Below are positions 27,101-31,445 of a stretch of DNA of 32,239 bases, piece by piece (the first letter of the stretch is position 1; every line of letters starts with the position of its first letter). The position numbers and the translations under genes are program-made. Below the pieces are notes generated by a model. That model made no database searches, had not been told where the DNA came from, and saw nothing but the letters and a program-made list of their open reading frames with translations. The DNA is from Pirellulaceae bacterium (GTDB taxonomy: Bacteria; Planctomycetota; Planctomycetia; Pirellulales; Pirellulaceae). The stretch is from NCBI GenBank assembly GCA_024102795.1, contig JAGFJK010000413.1, forward strand, positions 1 to 32,239, in the 5' to 3' direction.

Positions 27101-29029
27101 GGTGTGGACCAGCTCCGGCCCGACCGTCACCGCGTGGCCGGCGCCGCCAGCGGGAGACATCTGGAACCAGCCGAACTGCGGCACCTCGCGGATCACATAG
27201 TCGCCAAACGGCACGTTGTCGAACCAGTACCAGCCGGACTCGCGAGCGGGATCGATCACCTGGTCGCCGTTCATGTCTTTGTCGATCGTGGCGACGGAAT
27301 CGACCACGGTGCCGTTTGGATCCACCAGTTGAATGGTCCAGCCGTTCAATCCCGGCTCGCCCGGATCGCGGAGGCCGTTGGCATTCAGATCTTCGTATTT
27401 CTGGCCGTGCAGCGAGCCCCGATCGCGTTCGACCGCCCCGATGTCGGCGCGCGGATTCACCGGCCGGTCGACACCCCGCTGGTCCTTGTCCAGAAAGTCG
27501 TCCCGATCTGCCCGATCCACCGCGCGACTGCCCGCCTGCGGCATGCGGGTCAGCGTGTGGCCGCCGTTGTCCAGCAAGTCGCCCAGCAGCGGATCGATCA
27601 CCGGCTGGCCCGCGCCGCCCACCTGGTCGCCGGGCGAGCCGAAGCCGACCGCGAACCCGATGTCACCGATCAGGTTGAAACCGAACGACGTGAAGACGCC
27701 CGAGACGTCCGGGTCGATCGGCTCGGAGGGCGATCCCGTATTGCGGGCCACGATCGTATTGTGCACCAGCACGCTGCCGTCGTTGTTGAAGATACCGCCG
27801 CCGCCCAGCGGGACTTCCGGCTCGGCCAGGTCCACCGCATTGTGGCTGATCGTGACGTGTTCCAGCGTCAGGCGGGCGAACAGATCGTTGTAGATGCCTC
27901 CGCCCTCGAACGCCGAGCGGTTGTTGGTGACGGTGCTGTTGGAGATGTCGAGCGAACCGCTGACCGGTTCCTCTTCGGTGATCAACGGGATCGCAATCCC
28001 CGCGGGCGCCGCGTTGTAGATGCCGCCGCCCAGGTCGGCCAGGTTATCGTGAATCGTGCTGTGGACGATCACACCGTCCGTGGTGTCGACCCCGCCACCC
28101 AGGCTGTAGCTCTCACTGCCGCCCGAAATGGCCTCGTTGTGATGGATCGAACTGTGACAAACCTCCAGGCTGGAGAAGCCGCTGCCACACGCACCAGGCT
28201 CCGGTTCGCCGCCCTCGTCAATCAGCGCGTTGAACTCGACATCGATGAACATCCCGGACAGACTGCTGATCCCGCCGCCGCGCCCTTCGACCGTACCCTC
28301 CGCGCGGTTGTACGAAACGTCGGTCCTCTCCAGGTACAATGTCGCGGCGCCGAACTCAAATCCCCCGCTGGCGATCCCGCCACCCCGGGCGAAGACGCCG
28401 TCAGCCACGTTCAAGGTTACCGTGCTGTCAAGAATCCGTAGGACGTCCGCGTTATAGATCCCGCCACCTTCTTCGGCCGTATTGCTTTCAATGCGGCTGC
28501 CAGCAATCGTCAGCGTTCCGCCGTTGTAAATGCCGCCACCCCGCGCTTCCTGTCCGCCTGTCACCGTCAAGTTATCCAGCGTTACCACGGCGCCGGGCAA
28601 AACGTCCAGCACTCGGTCGCCGGTCTGACTCCTGATCAGCGTTTGTGCGGCGCCGACACCCAGCCCCACGATCTCGGTGGTGTGACCGCCATCGCCGCCC
28701 ACATCCAGATCCCCGCCCGCATTGGCATTGTCGCCGACCGGCGCCAAGGTCAGATCGTAAGTGCCCGCGGGCAGTTCGATCCGATCGTCTTCCCCGTTCG
28801 TGTTGGCCAGGTCGATCGCCTCGCGGAGCGACGTCAGTCCGTCGCCGCCGTCGACAATGTCGTCAAACGTGGTCACTGCGATGGTCGCCAGCAGTTGCCT
28901 GGTCTCCAAGGTTTCGAGCATCGGCTGCCGCGAGCCAACCCGCCGCAGAAACGCCTGGCGGCGCTCACTCCAGCTTCCTCGGACTGCCAATCGGTTACGA
29001 CTCAAAACGCGGGATCGCAAGCGTGACAT
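11453..29029 (-). CDS. Giant LEPR-XLL mosaic surface protein 2, 5,858 residues
   Basis: ATG 29029 is preceded at 5 nt by GGGAGGAAG, so I prefer it to the frame's earlier ATG at 29215. Domains in order: Arg-rich N-terminus with LETLETRQLLA (38-48, LEPR-XLL type); a SLREAI-type beta-helix (about 50-537) with GGGIYN repeats; an SdrD/Cna-B-like domain (538); a Vgb/NHL-like propeller (about 660-1070); ten more SdrD-like units (starts 1187, 1539, 1661, 1985, 2107, 2427, 2549, 2901, 3190, 3312), several with GDVDGDGD calcium-loop motifs; an RTX-like region (about 3440-3795); seven golvesin-like domains alternating with six ASH domains (about 3800-5620); and a metzincin-like domain with H5718-E-x-x-H5722. 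No membrane anchor is seen. The inferred role is adhesion, matrix building or calcium-dependent surface structure; the protease role is unproven. Promoter and leader resemble those of giant gene 1. Confidence 0.93.
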   Translation of the reverse strand: MSRLRSRVLSRNRLAVRGSWSERRQAFLRRVGSRQPMLETLETRQLLATIAVTTFDDIVDGGDGLTSLREAIDLANTNGEDDRIELPAGTYDLTLAPVGDNANAGGDLDVGGDGGHTTEIVGLGVGAAQTLIRSQTGDRVLDVLPGAVVTLDNLTVTGGQEARGGGIYNGGTLTIAGSRIESNTAEEGGGIYNADVLRILDSTVTLNVADGVFARGGGIASGGFEFGAATLYLERTDVSYNRAEGTVEGRGGGISSLSGMFIDVEFNALIDEGGEPEPGACGSGFSSLEVCHSSIHHNEAISGGSESYSLGGGVDTTDGVIVHSTIHDNLADLGGGIYNAAPAGIAIPLITEEEPVSGSLDISNSTVTNNRSAFEGGGIYNDLFARLTLEHVTISHNAVDLAEPEVPLGGGGIFNNDGSVLVHNTIVARNTGSPSEPIDPDVSGVFTSFGFNLIGDIGFAVGFGSPGDQVGGAGQPVIDPLLGDLLDNGGHTLTRMPQAGSRAVDRADRDDFLDKDQRGVDRPVNPRADIGAVERDRGSLHGQKYEDLNANGLRDPGEPGLNGWTIQLVDPNGTVVDSVATIDKDMNGDQVIDPARESGWYWFDNVPFGDYVIREVPQFGWFQMSPAGGAGHAVTVGPELVHTFTVDADFDQGSLFQLNHDAPNNDQLQLDDPILVQFPFINVALSGKGTMARINTLTGQTVAEYWTAPQGFGLNPSRTTVDLFGNVWVGNRNEESFIGGVRHGSVTKFGLVIGGTRGDKNPDGSLTPNPAGQYLQGPFDYATCNDRDGDGLLHTSGALGQVLAWTNATDGVGGTDNPQPGGAAGDARVQDAVDECILVYQRVRDADAVRHVSVDANNDVWVGGYPFALRSFHLLDGETGAVQDSFDARTYGAGGYGGLIDGNGVLWSASISQNTLLRYDPATNTGLAIPVPLSYGLGIDNNGFIWNATWTDNRIVKVAPNGTIQPGFPKPTGGQGARGVAVTPADNHVWVANSLTNNVSRLDNNGNVLAVIPVGSQPTGVAVDSEGKVWVTNLSSDNIMRINPATNSVDLTVPTGGGSQPYNYSDMTGQIVVGSTAPQGQWSVVQDGGGPTEWTNAYWNTEPEGSETLGSSITVEVRVAETQAGLGAQPFLTVTNGGSFSLVGRYIEIRSTLRPGEDHLGNDISPILSDLSVTGRPLYHFGNAAEGSVHGYKFEDLDADGVWDAGEPPLAGVEIVLSWTTPDGTSHTATTTTDERGEYWFQWLRPGLNYTVTEVPPAGSVQTTVDPPALFITSGKEWVASPEQGRQAQLTFAFPWWWEVVIDPVPRDGVDPPPQTVMLEGIAELRTSDYLDPATGQIVAPLAGNDGLPLPPPPGVPLVVETEIVAMSLSSVQPIFVVDSFFDVFLDLSPGLPQPGRVQVQLQNNLPPTGAAGLVGDSFFDVFFDIAFVDPATGERHVTSVADPANPQQRGAMRVGMAFGPVNPPPTPSPIPPRDIRWMPTFFWQTGTARELRDLLPDGTLGTLWDEIIAIHAVPHAETDKPVRPMVEPALTFGNTYLGSIHGYKFEDVNFNGMDDNEPRLAGVLITLSGDVDGDGDVDSWTQSTNDQGEYWFEGLYPGVYTVSETPSAGTFPTTATRFTVTVLSRQELVALPGQAHLNPGDPRVEVVIGPALVFGNAYAGSIHGFKFEDRNADGVYQGATIAADNGSGTVDLPAGPLSGAPGELLIVSDGLPQNSTLRSPFLLDGIHDVTRSPGGSLGGEVQQFGAALQLDFNGTGTLSGYQRSLELDILLVETHSGPRTPGDPVQSFDTDMFRLASESLIGDPDFDLLRITGGTAFGLPSPGHTTLTRLPGGDFQVDSFFDITYRIDFVGAPGGPLAGMSGSTTGTIRAGVGGNGNDLPMPGITFVLQGDVDGDGDLDQLTETTNQQGEFWFTGLFPGDYSVHEAVNLLPPGVVPTTDTSTTLTIQSREELVWREGAAMLPAGSPQREVLVGDELVFGNTYLGSIHGYKFEDVNVNGLDDGEPRLSGVLITLTGDVDGDGDLDLRSELTNNQGEYWFEGLYPGVYTVSETPPAGTFPTTETSFTVTVASRQELVALPGQAHLPLNDPRVEVVIGPQLAFGNAYPGSIHGFKFEDANGDGNYLAPVIAPDNGGGTVDLPVGSLTNPPDEPWQVIDGLPPGTTLEGPGELSGFRNVVRSPGGSLGGEVQQFQADLHLDFEGTGSLAGYQRSVSLLTQGQTASGPRTPGQPVQVFDTDFETLQGQLIGDPDFDLLRVTAGTSFGLPSPGHTTLTRLADGNWQVDSFFDITYRIDFVGAPGGPLAGMSGSTTATIRMASGGHDQPLPGITFVLQGDVDGDGDLDQVTETTNQQGEFWFTGLFPGVYSVHEAVNLLPPGVVPTTDTSATLTIQSREELVWRPGAAMLPPGSPQREVLVGSELMFGNTYLGSIHGYKFEDLNVNGIDDGEPRLGNVAITLTGDIDGDGVVDTIIQRTNTSGEYWFEGLYPGVYTVSETPPQGSIPTTPVSYTVTVASRQELVALPGQAHLPANDPRVEVVIGPELAFGNAFEGSIHGYKFEDLDGDGVWDAGEPPLAGVEIVLSWLDRAGNAQTTSTTTDDDGEYWFTWLEPGLTYTVTEVPPAGSVQTTTDPPALFISSGKEWVATPEQGREVQLTFGFPWIWELEIDPVPRDGVDPPPQIVMLQGFAELRTSEYLDPATGQVVAPLADNQGLPLPPPPGVPLVVETEIVALSLTSVQPIFVVDSFFDVFVDLSAGLPQQGRVQVQLQDNLGPTGASGLVGDSFFDIFFDITFVDRTTGDSHVTSVSDPDNPSVRGPIRVGMPFGPVNPPPTPSPIPPHDIRWMPTFFWQTGRAHELRDLLPDGTLGNLWDEIITIHGMPNSENEKPVRPMVEPLLAFGNAFTGSIHGYKFEDLNGNGVRDELHLHGGVEDQCAIANGPESATPGAGLLAHLAHIPVAHKHYDDTTPNRFFGETFAGLPSGIESGTLRIGLKPHSDIPGNDTLGLHFFAPDGTQLTTGWAAMLGTLVGQTWNQTNFPNGTVVTLDLDNLPISSASLLAAMSTHGQLDVIVQDDTAIDFIELWLGTDGGPLGGVPFELTGTDNRGNAVGPLVVSTNNDGEFWFTGLAPGNYTVREAVGLLPPGLRPTADQQFEVTILSRQEFVWRAGAAMLPPGSPQHEIVVGDELVFGNTYLGSIHGYKFDDLNANGNDDNEPRWAGVTITLSGDTDGNGTHEMLMMSTDNNGEYWFEGLWPGEYTVSELPPAGSAPTTPTSYTVTIRSRQELVALPGQAHLPPGDPRVEVVVGPELAFGNSAPGSIHGYKFDDRNADGDWDLDEPPLAGVVIVLSWTDTAGQSQTLSAPTDSNGEYWFLPLRPGLTYRVTEIPPENSGPTTPLPPPLLVGSGQEYVATAAQRDALIAAGIPADKIVIEPRLAFGNAIFEPIEAPDLRSHWDLGDPNSSSPAANSGRVVFDEADLSLRGNQTVIGRPTGPLPITPDPGEMMLDFFNRGALVGALTADDRFDFRDGSIISGSINGRGGNDSIDYRDVTHDVLVDLATGSATDVRGGLPGGLVAGTGGPLDGSSLENVFGGNANDTIAGDQDHNILGDGHGNDRLDGGAVLVAGQLVSGDDTFQLEPGLNEDGTGASSDVLTDLNGNDTVEFRFADSRVMFDLDLLEVPQDAFAEVPGDQFVTLSRRPEHVPISPSMFENMVGSQYNDLLYIDPLDYGGDWPENGSPVIRNVDGNDPPDDGNSPDPGEPIPPGDTLYFEAFGQPVRDTGYSISAEGISTVTYQSIETLIAVNQRPRIIDNGDADFHERPITATDNISPLVHWGSAVGTGFGGDYLFHLSQQPPGPNTTTWRFEGTQPGWYRVSATWPAQPSHPLSEGIATDAPFTIFDDDFKLATRDMNQSLAPNDFVEDGVAWEQLGVFQISSHTLVVQLSDLANGQVLADAIRLERISEGPELTVLAGAEYVLDGISDIEMTTTVGDSLQRQFTIRNDGTAPLVIDDIDLTLPGEVNPSSLPVNYLLIPAAPSFPLTLAPGDTFSFSVQLQALTDPFPGDPLRDGHGGFPGELRIFSNDIDETIRVKNGAGVNPNPEDNVAFEYDPFTFQIRGVVSNRTIIDNGDAGFQLVGTWPNSSANGFQGDLLASPSDASGEQAVWTFTDLPDGVYRVSATYAGSAPLTGATASPFTVSDINGQIGSASIDQSVSPHLTPGAFLDEGAWWVDLGGPYMVSGGTIVVNLLDTINQPNRFVIADAVRIERLLENKPGLPVMTAVPDVTVLDGASSVIDNTGVVDFGSTWPQQPLFKTFTIRNDGGAPLVVREPVTIPPGFTLLDFTVPAGGTSQLPTGMSQFTLLPGDAMEMRVRFNGGYPGVFDGELSLPTGDTSSPPLHVDPDETPFNFRMIGTIHRWQLIDNQDVSGFAASGGFLLSSSTGLASAQGFNSAVHFANPGASVETATWTFDDLTPGARYIVSATWSPYPNRATNAPFTVSGVAGGPTLVPLNQRLTPDDRAAHGTQFEDLGIFTASGGSLTVSLSTLGANGQVIADAVRIEQVVDPEIRVFDTTGGGVELFDGRGVIDVGQTTVGGADLTRTIELHNTGSRPLALGAPILPVGFELLGAFPAGVPVGGSSSFTLQLPAATSGAFSGALLLPADDYSENPFEILLTGDVLSTGSGRIFINNENASNPPNTSYVNSGFQTFTNQGRLGSVDSSGFTVGGDTATFQATLLPDGLYRISSTWTAFANRAVAAPYAIYNGVVSPANLISSVTLNQQLAPDDFTDDGSAWEDVDIVRVVGGTLTVRLTESGLGEVIADAIRLERLPAQPEIRLTNLGANETLGGGDDQLLVDGVSTVDFGAPQSGGSSTRTFLLENRGDVSLELGQLRLPLVFSLLTAPATTVAPGGTTTFRVQFTPSRVDTFSGELRLFNNDSTENPFNVALVGSVAPPQVIIDNGDAGYAQSGGFVRWTGQGFAGSDNVSDVAEASGGGDTATWTFNVMPNTTYRVSATWTAASNRASNAPFTISGISGGPVTTLVNQKVSPADFSDAGASWEDLSIVRSDGSGMLVVSLSDTANGNVIADAIRLEPLPAAGPEILVSEGGIDVPDGAGSLSFSGVVGGSVTKTFQVVNSGTATLTLSNASLAASLAAISGFSLASGFVSTSLAPGDSTTFVIQLDTGAVGNFAGTVSFDSNDADESPYTFAVSGQVITATRIIDNNGPVPAGDSYADSGNLTFWSGQGFGNDVREAPSGGAVETATYTFNNLSVGAVYKVSATWTAFGNRATNAPYQISGVAGGPTTVPINQQAAPNDFADSGVNWENLGTFTTTGTTLTVVLSGATTGNVIADAIRLERLVGPEIQISQASTAIADGGSFDFGDGLVNVSPFSKVFTIQNLGADPLIVGATLTLPAGFTLGATSNAGLFNGVSTFSIPAGGSETFEVVVNTSVVASYSGVLSLANNDADEAPYNFNIQADIVSSIIIDNQSSGGFASTPGFGLYFGQGFMNSVRAEFSPNGGDTATWTFSALPAGNYRVSTTWSVDPNRASNARFTISSTVGGASSGPILINQKLAPGNGSSPVGSSVVQSGATFADLVTSFAHSGGNLVVTLSDTSANGWIIADAVRVAAPGALRIELPDGPVQGESLDDSRIQPFIQQAIGYWTQLDAAHAARLQGVELLIRDLPPGVLGLGSFAAPQIWLDDDAAGHGWRLDSYQLGGVDLLTVITHELGHVLGLPDLDPLAHAGDIMSGRLTIGESRVAGGELLAALGGRASFGRLPAADRVFGLLESRAVRADGFELRGTQRSHERLAAVDVPWSPERAVVDLVEPLWDERRRRQPVATADSATDDFFTELGASDEAYEHRLLDE
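12165..17640 (-). repeat. Seven golvesin-like domains alternating with six ASH domains
   Basis: Golvesin-like units begin near 17630, 16690, 15806, 15006, 14193, 13408 and 12620, reading leftwards. Each opens with an I-I-D-N strand, contains TWTF..L..G.YRVSATW, and ends with (V/I)IADA(V/I)R(L/I)E. Between them lie ASH/choice-of-anchor-D-like domains with PEI, DGxxxxDFG, KTFTIxN and ENPF/EAPYNF strands. The repeat period is about 820-940 bp. The copies are well diverged, so this is an old array, not a recent tandem expansion. Golvesin-like domains are generally regarded as carbohydrate- or surface-associated. Confidence 0.8.
17640..18720 (-). other. RTX-like Asp/Gly-rich region of giant protein 2
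   Basis: Residues about 3440-3795 hold NGRGGNDSIDYRD, GGNANDTIAGDQDHNILGDGHGNDRLDGG and LNGNDTVEF in pieces, the irregular nonapeptide pattern (GGxGxDxxx) of calcium-binding beta-rolls. The matching segment occurs in giant protein 1 (about 2010-3190). Such repeats often fold after export, when calcium becomes available. Confidence 0.65.
20330..21385 (-). repeat. Type A unit, second copy (1,056 bp)
   Basis: It encodes residues 2549-2900 and has exactly the length of the first copy at 24416-25471. Shared phrases include DAGEPPLAGVEIVLSW, VPRDGVDPPPQ and NPPPTPSPIPP.DIRWMPTF. It contains two copies of the DSFFD motif. Confidence 0.85.
21752..23077 (-). repeat. B-C tandem duplication, second copy (1,326 bp)
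   Basis: It encodes residues 1985-2426, repeating the preceding B-C block (23078-24415) unit for unit with the same insert in the C unit. The two copies are very similar at DNA level, with lengths differing by 12 bp. Confidence 0.85.
23078..24415 (-). repeat. B-C tandem duplication, first copy (1,338 bp)
   Basis: It encodes residues 1539-1984: a B-type SdrD-like unit, then a C-type unit whose start is separated from its body by about 200 residues containing SPGGSLGGEVQQF and VDSFFDITYRIDF. The next 1,326 bp repeat this order. Confidence 0.85.
24416..25471 (-). repeat. Type A unit, first copy (1,056 bp)
   Basis: It encodes residues 1187-1538: an SdrD-like domain (DAGEPPLAGVEIVLSW) followed by a Pro-rich region with two DSFFD motifs and DLLPDGTLG.LWDEII. 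The identical-length copy lies 4,086 bp further along, beyond the B-C duplications. Confidence 0.85.
25500..27060 (-). other. Vgb/NHL-like propeller region of giant protein 2
   Basis: Residues about 660-1070 contain blade-like repeats such as GVAVDSEGKVWVTN, GLIDGNGVLWSAS and DNNGFIWNATW, the pattern of virginiamycin-B-lyase-like and NHL propellers. A beta-rich module follows (about 1070-1180). Blade number and closure cannot be settled by eye. No lyase active site is claimed. Confidence 0.65.
27419..28885 (-). other. SLREAI-type beta-helix of giant protein 2
   Basis: Residues about 50-537. It starts with DGLTSLREAIDLANT, a signature seen at the start of secreted parallel beta-helix domains, and continues with GGGIYN and HNTIVARN repeats typical of right-handed helices. 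It ends at ADIGAVERD just before the first SdrD-like domain at 27418. Confidence 0.75.
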
Positions 29030-29034
29030 GGTGA

Positions 29035-29043
29035 CTTCCTCCC
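29035..29043 (-). promoter_or_regulatory. Shine-Dalgarno site of giant gene 2
   Basis: GGGAGGAAG on the minus strand, 5 nt before ATG 29029. It decides the start in favour of 29029 over the in-frame ATG at 29215. Confidence 0.75.
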
Positions 29044-29268
29044 TGGAGAAACCTGGCGGCCCAACGGGACGCCCAGCGGGTACGAGGGCAGCGAATCGCG
29101 ACCACAACACAACGGCAGAAGGGCGACGCAGCGGCGCCGCACACACATCGTGGCAAGGTGGCACACGAAGAAACCAGCACCGGACCATAAAGCGGACACG
29201 GCTGGCCTCCCGCACCGACTCGAATCAGAATTCAAGAAGTGGTGCTTTTGGAGTTCAAGACGCTCTCA

Positions 29269-29296
29269 CTTCTACACCATCCCCAAGCAATTGCAA
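29269..29296 (-). promoter_or_regulatory. Candidate promoter of giant gene 2
   Basis: On the minus strand TTGCAA (29296-29291), 16 bp, TAGAAG (29274-29269). It parallels TTGCAA, 17 bp, TAGGTT upstream of giant gene 1. It sits inside the block conserved between the two upstream regions. Confidence 0.35.
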
Positions 29297-29435
29297 TCAA
29301 GCGGTGCGAAGAAATCTTGGTGAAGGAGAACTGTCCTTTGACGACATCCTGGCTATCCAGACAAGGCTGTTAATCTGGGGGATCACACTGCGTCCGGCGA
29401 CATCGAGCCGGATTGGGAGATTTCCGCGGGGTACG

Positions 29436-29477
29436 GCACGGAGCCGATCGCCGTGCGGTCTAGAGCCGAGACGGCTC
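29436..29477 (-). terminator. Hairpins at the end of the flagellar operon
   Basis: Two perfect 6-bp stems flank the flhB stop. GAGCCG-TCT-CGGCTC (29477-29463) overlaps the last codons, and GCACGG with CCGTGC around a 9-nt loop lies at 29456-29436. Neither has a U-tract, so they may terminate or protect the transcript. Confidence 0.35.
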
Positions 29478-30233
29478 GGAAATGCGCCGCGCCAGCAGCC
29501 CGCGACGTTGGGCGGCCACTTGCGGATCGCCCTGCAACGAGCGGAGCTCCTCGCGCAGCTCCTCGTCGCTCATCCACAAACTCCGTTCGTGTTGCCACCA
29601 TTGCCAGGCGTAGTCGCCGGCGGCCAGCACCAGCAGCACGCCCGACACGCGCAGGCAGACGCCGCAGGCCAGTTGCAGCAGGACGAATACCAGCGCCGGC
29701 GCGTCGAGACTGGCCAGTCCGACGACCCGCTCGCGCTGCGACCAGACGCTCCATCCGGCCACCAGCGCCACGGCGGCCAGCTTCAACAGGCCGAGCGCCA
29801 ATCGCACGCCGCTGTCGGCCGAAAAGATTCGCCGCAGCCCGCCCAGTGGACTCAGCCGGCTCACGTCCCACGCCAGCCGGTCGGGCGAGAACCGCCAGCC
29901 GGTCTGCCCCAGGTTGACCAGCACGGCCAGCGCGGCCAGCAGGCCCAGCAGCGGCAGCAGCGCCGAGATCAGTCGCAGCAGCAGCCCGCGCGTCTGCTCG
30001 ACGAACTGGTCCGAGTCGATCCGTAGCGAGACGCCTCGGCCCCACTGCGCCGCGGCCAGTTCGGCCAGAAAGTCCGCCACCCCCTGCCCCAACCAGCTCA
30101 CCAGCAGCAGGCCGCCAAATAACAAACCGGCCGCGACCAACTCGTGGCTGCGCGGCACCTGGCCCCGTTGCCAGGCTTCCTGGCGGCGATGCGGCGTCGG
30201 CGCGTGCCGCCGTTCTCCTTGTTCATCCGACAT
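29460..30233 (-). CDS. flhB: FlhB, flagellar export gate protein lacking the C-terminal domain
   Basis: 257 residues; full-length FlhB is usually about 350-380. The N-terminal cytoplasmic segment (RRQEAWQRGQVPRSHEL), about four hydrophobic membrane segments (near 33-60, 83-108, 140-160, 178-205) and the linker MSDEELREELRSLQGDPQV are typical of FlhB, which wraps the FliPQR core and governs export gating. The protein ends about 15 residues after GDPQV. The FlhBC domain with its self-cleaving N-PTH site, needed elsewhere for the hook-to-filament switch, is missing, and no other frame downstream supplies it. It starts 20 bp after fliR. It may be a working split or shortened form, or a decayed gene cut off where giant gene 2 begins. 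The product identity is firm; functionality is not. Confidence 0.9.
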   Translation of the reverse strand: MSDEQGERRHAPTPHRRQEAWQRGQVPRSHELVAAGLLFGGLLLVSWLGQGVADFLAELAAAQWGRGVSLRIDSDQFVEQTRGLLLRLISALLPLLGLLAALAVLVNLGQTGWRFSPDRLAWDVSRLSPLGGLRRIFSADSGVRLALGLLKLAAVALVAGWSVWSQRERVVGLASLDAPALVFVLLQLACGVCLRVSGVLLVLAAGDYAWQWWQHERSLWMSDEELREELRSLQGDPQVAAQRRGLLARRISEPSRL

Positions 30234-30253
30234 CCGCGTGGCCTCAACCTCTC

Positions 30254-31033
30254 CTAACCCGGCACTGCCAGGGCCCGCGTCACCTGTTCCAGCGCCGCGG
30301 CGACGTACTGGGGAAACACCAGCGACATGGCCCCCAGCGAGACGAACGCCGCGCCGAGCATCACAAGCATGTTGACCTGGAAACCGACCGACAGGACGTG
30401 AACCTGCGGCAGCGCCCGGCTGACCAGACCCACGACGCCCAGCGAGATCAACAGCGAAGCCACGACGGGGGCCGCCACGCGCAACCCCAGCTCAAAGCTC
30501 TGCCCCGCCACTTCCAGCAGCGCCTGGACCAGCGTGCCCGGCACGTGAGCCTGGCCGGGCGGCAGCCAGCGGAACGAGTCGAGCACGGCGGCCAGCACCT
30601 GCCGGTGGCCGCCCAAGACCAGAAACACGGCGATCGTCACCAGGTCGATCAGCCGGGCCAGCGGCGGCAGCGGACCGCCTGCCTCCTGGCCCTCGCCCTC
30701 CGCCGCCTGCAAGCCGCCAAGCTGACTGAGCAATTGCCCGGCCAGGCAAACGCCTCCGGAGACCAGCAGCAAGGCCAGTCCGAAGGCCAGCCCCAACATC
30801 AATTCGGGCACCAGCACCAGGATCAACGCCAGCGGGTCGCCAGGCAGCTCCCGCGCCAGCGGCAAGTGCAGCGGCGTGATCAGCAAGGCCACGACCAGCG
30901 CCAACAACATTCTGACCCGCGGCGGAATGTAGCGTCCCACCAGCGGCGCGGCCCAGACCAGGCCGCCCACGCGCAGCAGCACGCAGGCCAACACCAGCAG
31001 CGGACCCAGGCCCAGCGCCAACATCTGTTGCAT
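30254..31033 (-). CDS. fliR: FliR, flagellar export gate protein
   Basis: 259 residues, the normal FliR length. It is a multi-pass membrane protein with the family's RVRMLLALVVALLITP segment, a long loop rich in Gly and Glu (about 107-122), FLVLGGHRQVLAAVLDSFRWLPPG (the conserved GH...S-F-x-x-P block, about 137-160) and a C-terminal LPQVHVLSVGFQVNM block (about 210-224). One FliR joins FliP and FliQ in the helical core of the export gate at the flagellar base. ATG 31033 has TAGGTG 6 nt upstream; a GTG at 31042, directly after the fliQ stop, is an alternative adding three residues. It is tightly coupled to fliQ. Confidence 0.94.
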   Translation of the reverse strand: MQQMLALGLGPLLVLACVLLRVGGLVWAAPLVGRYIPPRVRMLLALVVALLITPLHLPLARELPGDPLALILVLVPELMLGLAFGLALLLVSGGVCLAGQLLSQLGGLQAAEGEGQEAGGPLPPLARLIDLVTIAVFLVLGGHRQVLAAVLDSFRWLPPGQAHVPGTLVQALLEVAGQSFELGLRVAAPVVASLLISLGVVGLVSRALPQVHVLSVGFQVNMLVMLGAAFVSLGAMSLVFPQYVAAALEQVTRALAVPG

Positions 31034-31042
31034 GGCCGGCAC

Positions 31043-31318
31043 CTAATGCCCCATCACCAGCCGCGGGATGTTTTCGAACAGCTCGCGCGAATAGTCGGTC
31101 AGCAGTTGCAACAGCCACGGCAGACTGACCGCCAGGGCCAGCACCATGCCCACCACCTTGGGCACGAACGACACGGTTTGATCCTGCACCTGGGTCAACG
31201 TCTGCAGGACGCCCGTCAGCAGGCCGATGGCCACGCCGACCAGCAGAATCGGCGCACCGATGAGTAGCGCCGTCCAGAGCGCCTGCCGCCCCAACTCGAT
31301 CACGGTATCGGCGTCCAT
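31043..31318 (-). CDS. fliQ: FliQ, flagellar export gate protein
   Basis: 91 residues, the usual FliQ length of about 89. Two hydrophobic helices (about 15-40 and 52-75) flank the conserved TLTQVQDQTVSFVPKVVG block. Start ATG 31318 has GAGGG 8 nt upstream and the typical opening MDADTVIELGRQAL. A longer frame to 31462 (TTG) is rejected because it overlaps fliP and lacks family character. Four FliQ copies normally sit in the FliPQR gate. The gene follows fliP after an unusually long 127-bp spacer. Confidence 0.95.
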   Translation of the reverse strand: MDADTVIELGRQALWTALLIGAPILLVGVAIGLLTGVLQTLTQVQDQTVSFVPKVVGMVLALAVSLPWLLQLLTDYSRELFENIPRLVMGH

Positions 31319-31350
31319 TGCGGTGGCCCTCGCAGGTGGCTCGTAGGTGG

Positions 31351-31432
31351 CGCGGGGACGGGAGTGAGACGCGTGTTCCATGGTTGACGGTGCCGGGGAA
31401 ACCCCGGAAACCCGTCCCGCGTGCCTGACGGG
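31351..31432. repeat. Nested inverted repeats in the fliP-fliQ spacer
   Basis: Outer arms CGCGGGGACGGG (31351-31362) and CCCGTCCCGCG (31411-31421) are complementary except for one extra G. Between them is a perfect hairpin CCGGGG-AAA-CCCCGG (31393-31407). CCCGTC at 31411 can pair instead with GACGGG at 31427-31432. The structure lies inside an operon whose genes are usually packed. It could be a dispersed repeat or an RNA control element. Confidence 0.6.
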
Positions 31433-31445
31433 TCCCAGCCCCGTC

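Larger units (their letters stand above)
29030..29459. other. Intergenic region, giant gene 2 / flhB
   Basis: 430 bp. It contains the ribosome binding site, a roughly 240-nt leader and the candidate promoter of giant gene 2, conserved blocks up to about 29348, and a hairpin at 29436-29456 just past flhB. No gene is supported. No frame on the minus strand encodes the missing C-terminal part of FlhB. Confidence 0.6.

Noticed and set aside
29030-29215. Longer N-terminus for giant protein 2 from ATG 29215
   Set aside because: A strong Shine-Dalgarno at 29035-29043 serves ATG 29029, and the residues upstream have no LEPR-XLL or signal character; the region also lies just downstream of the candidate promoter as a leader.
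29383-30045. Alternative minus-strand frame covering the flhB end, checked for a frameshifted FlhB C-terminus
   Set aside because: No NPTH or other FlhBC motif appears in it or in the third frame, so a simple frameshift does not explain the short FlhB.
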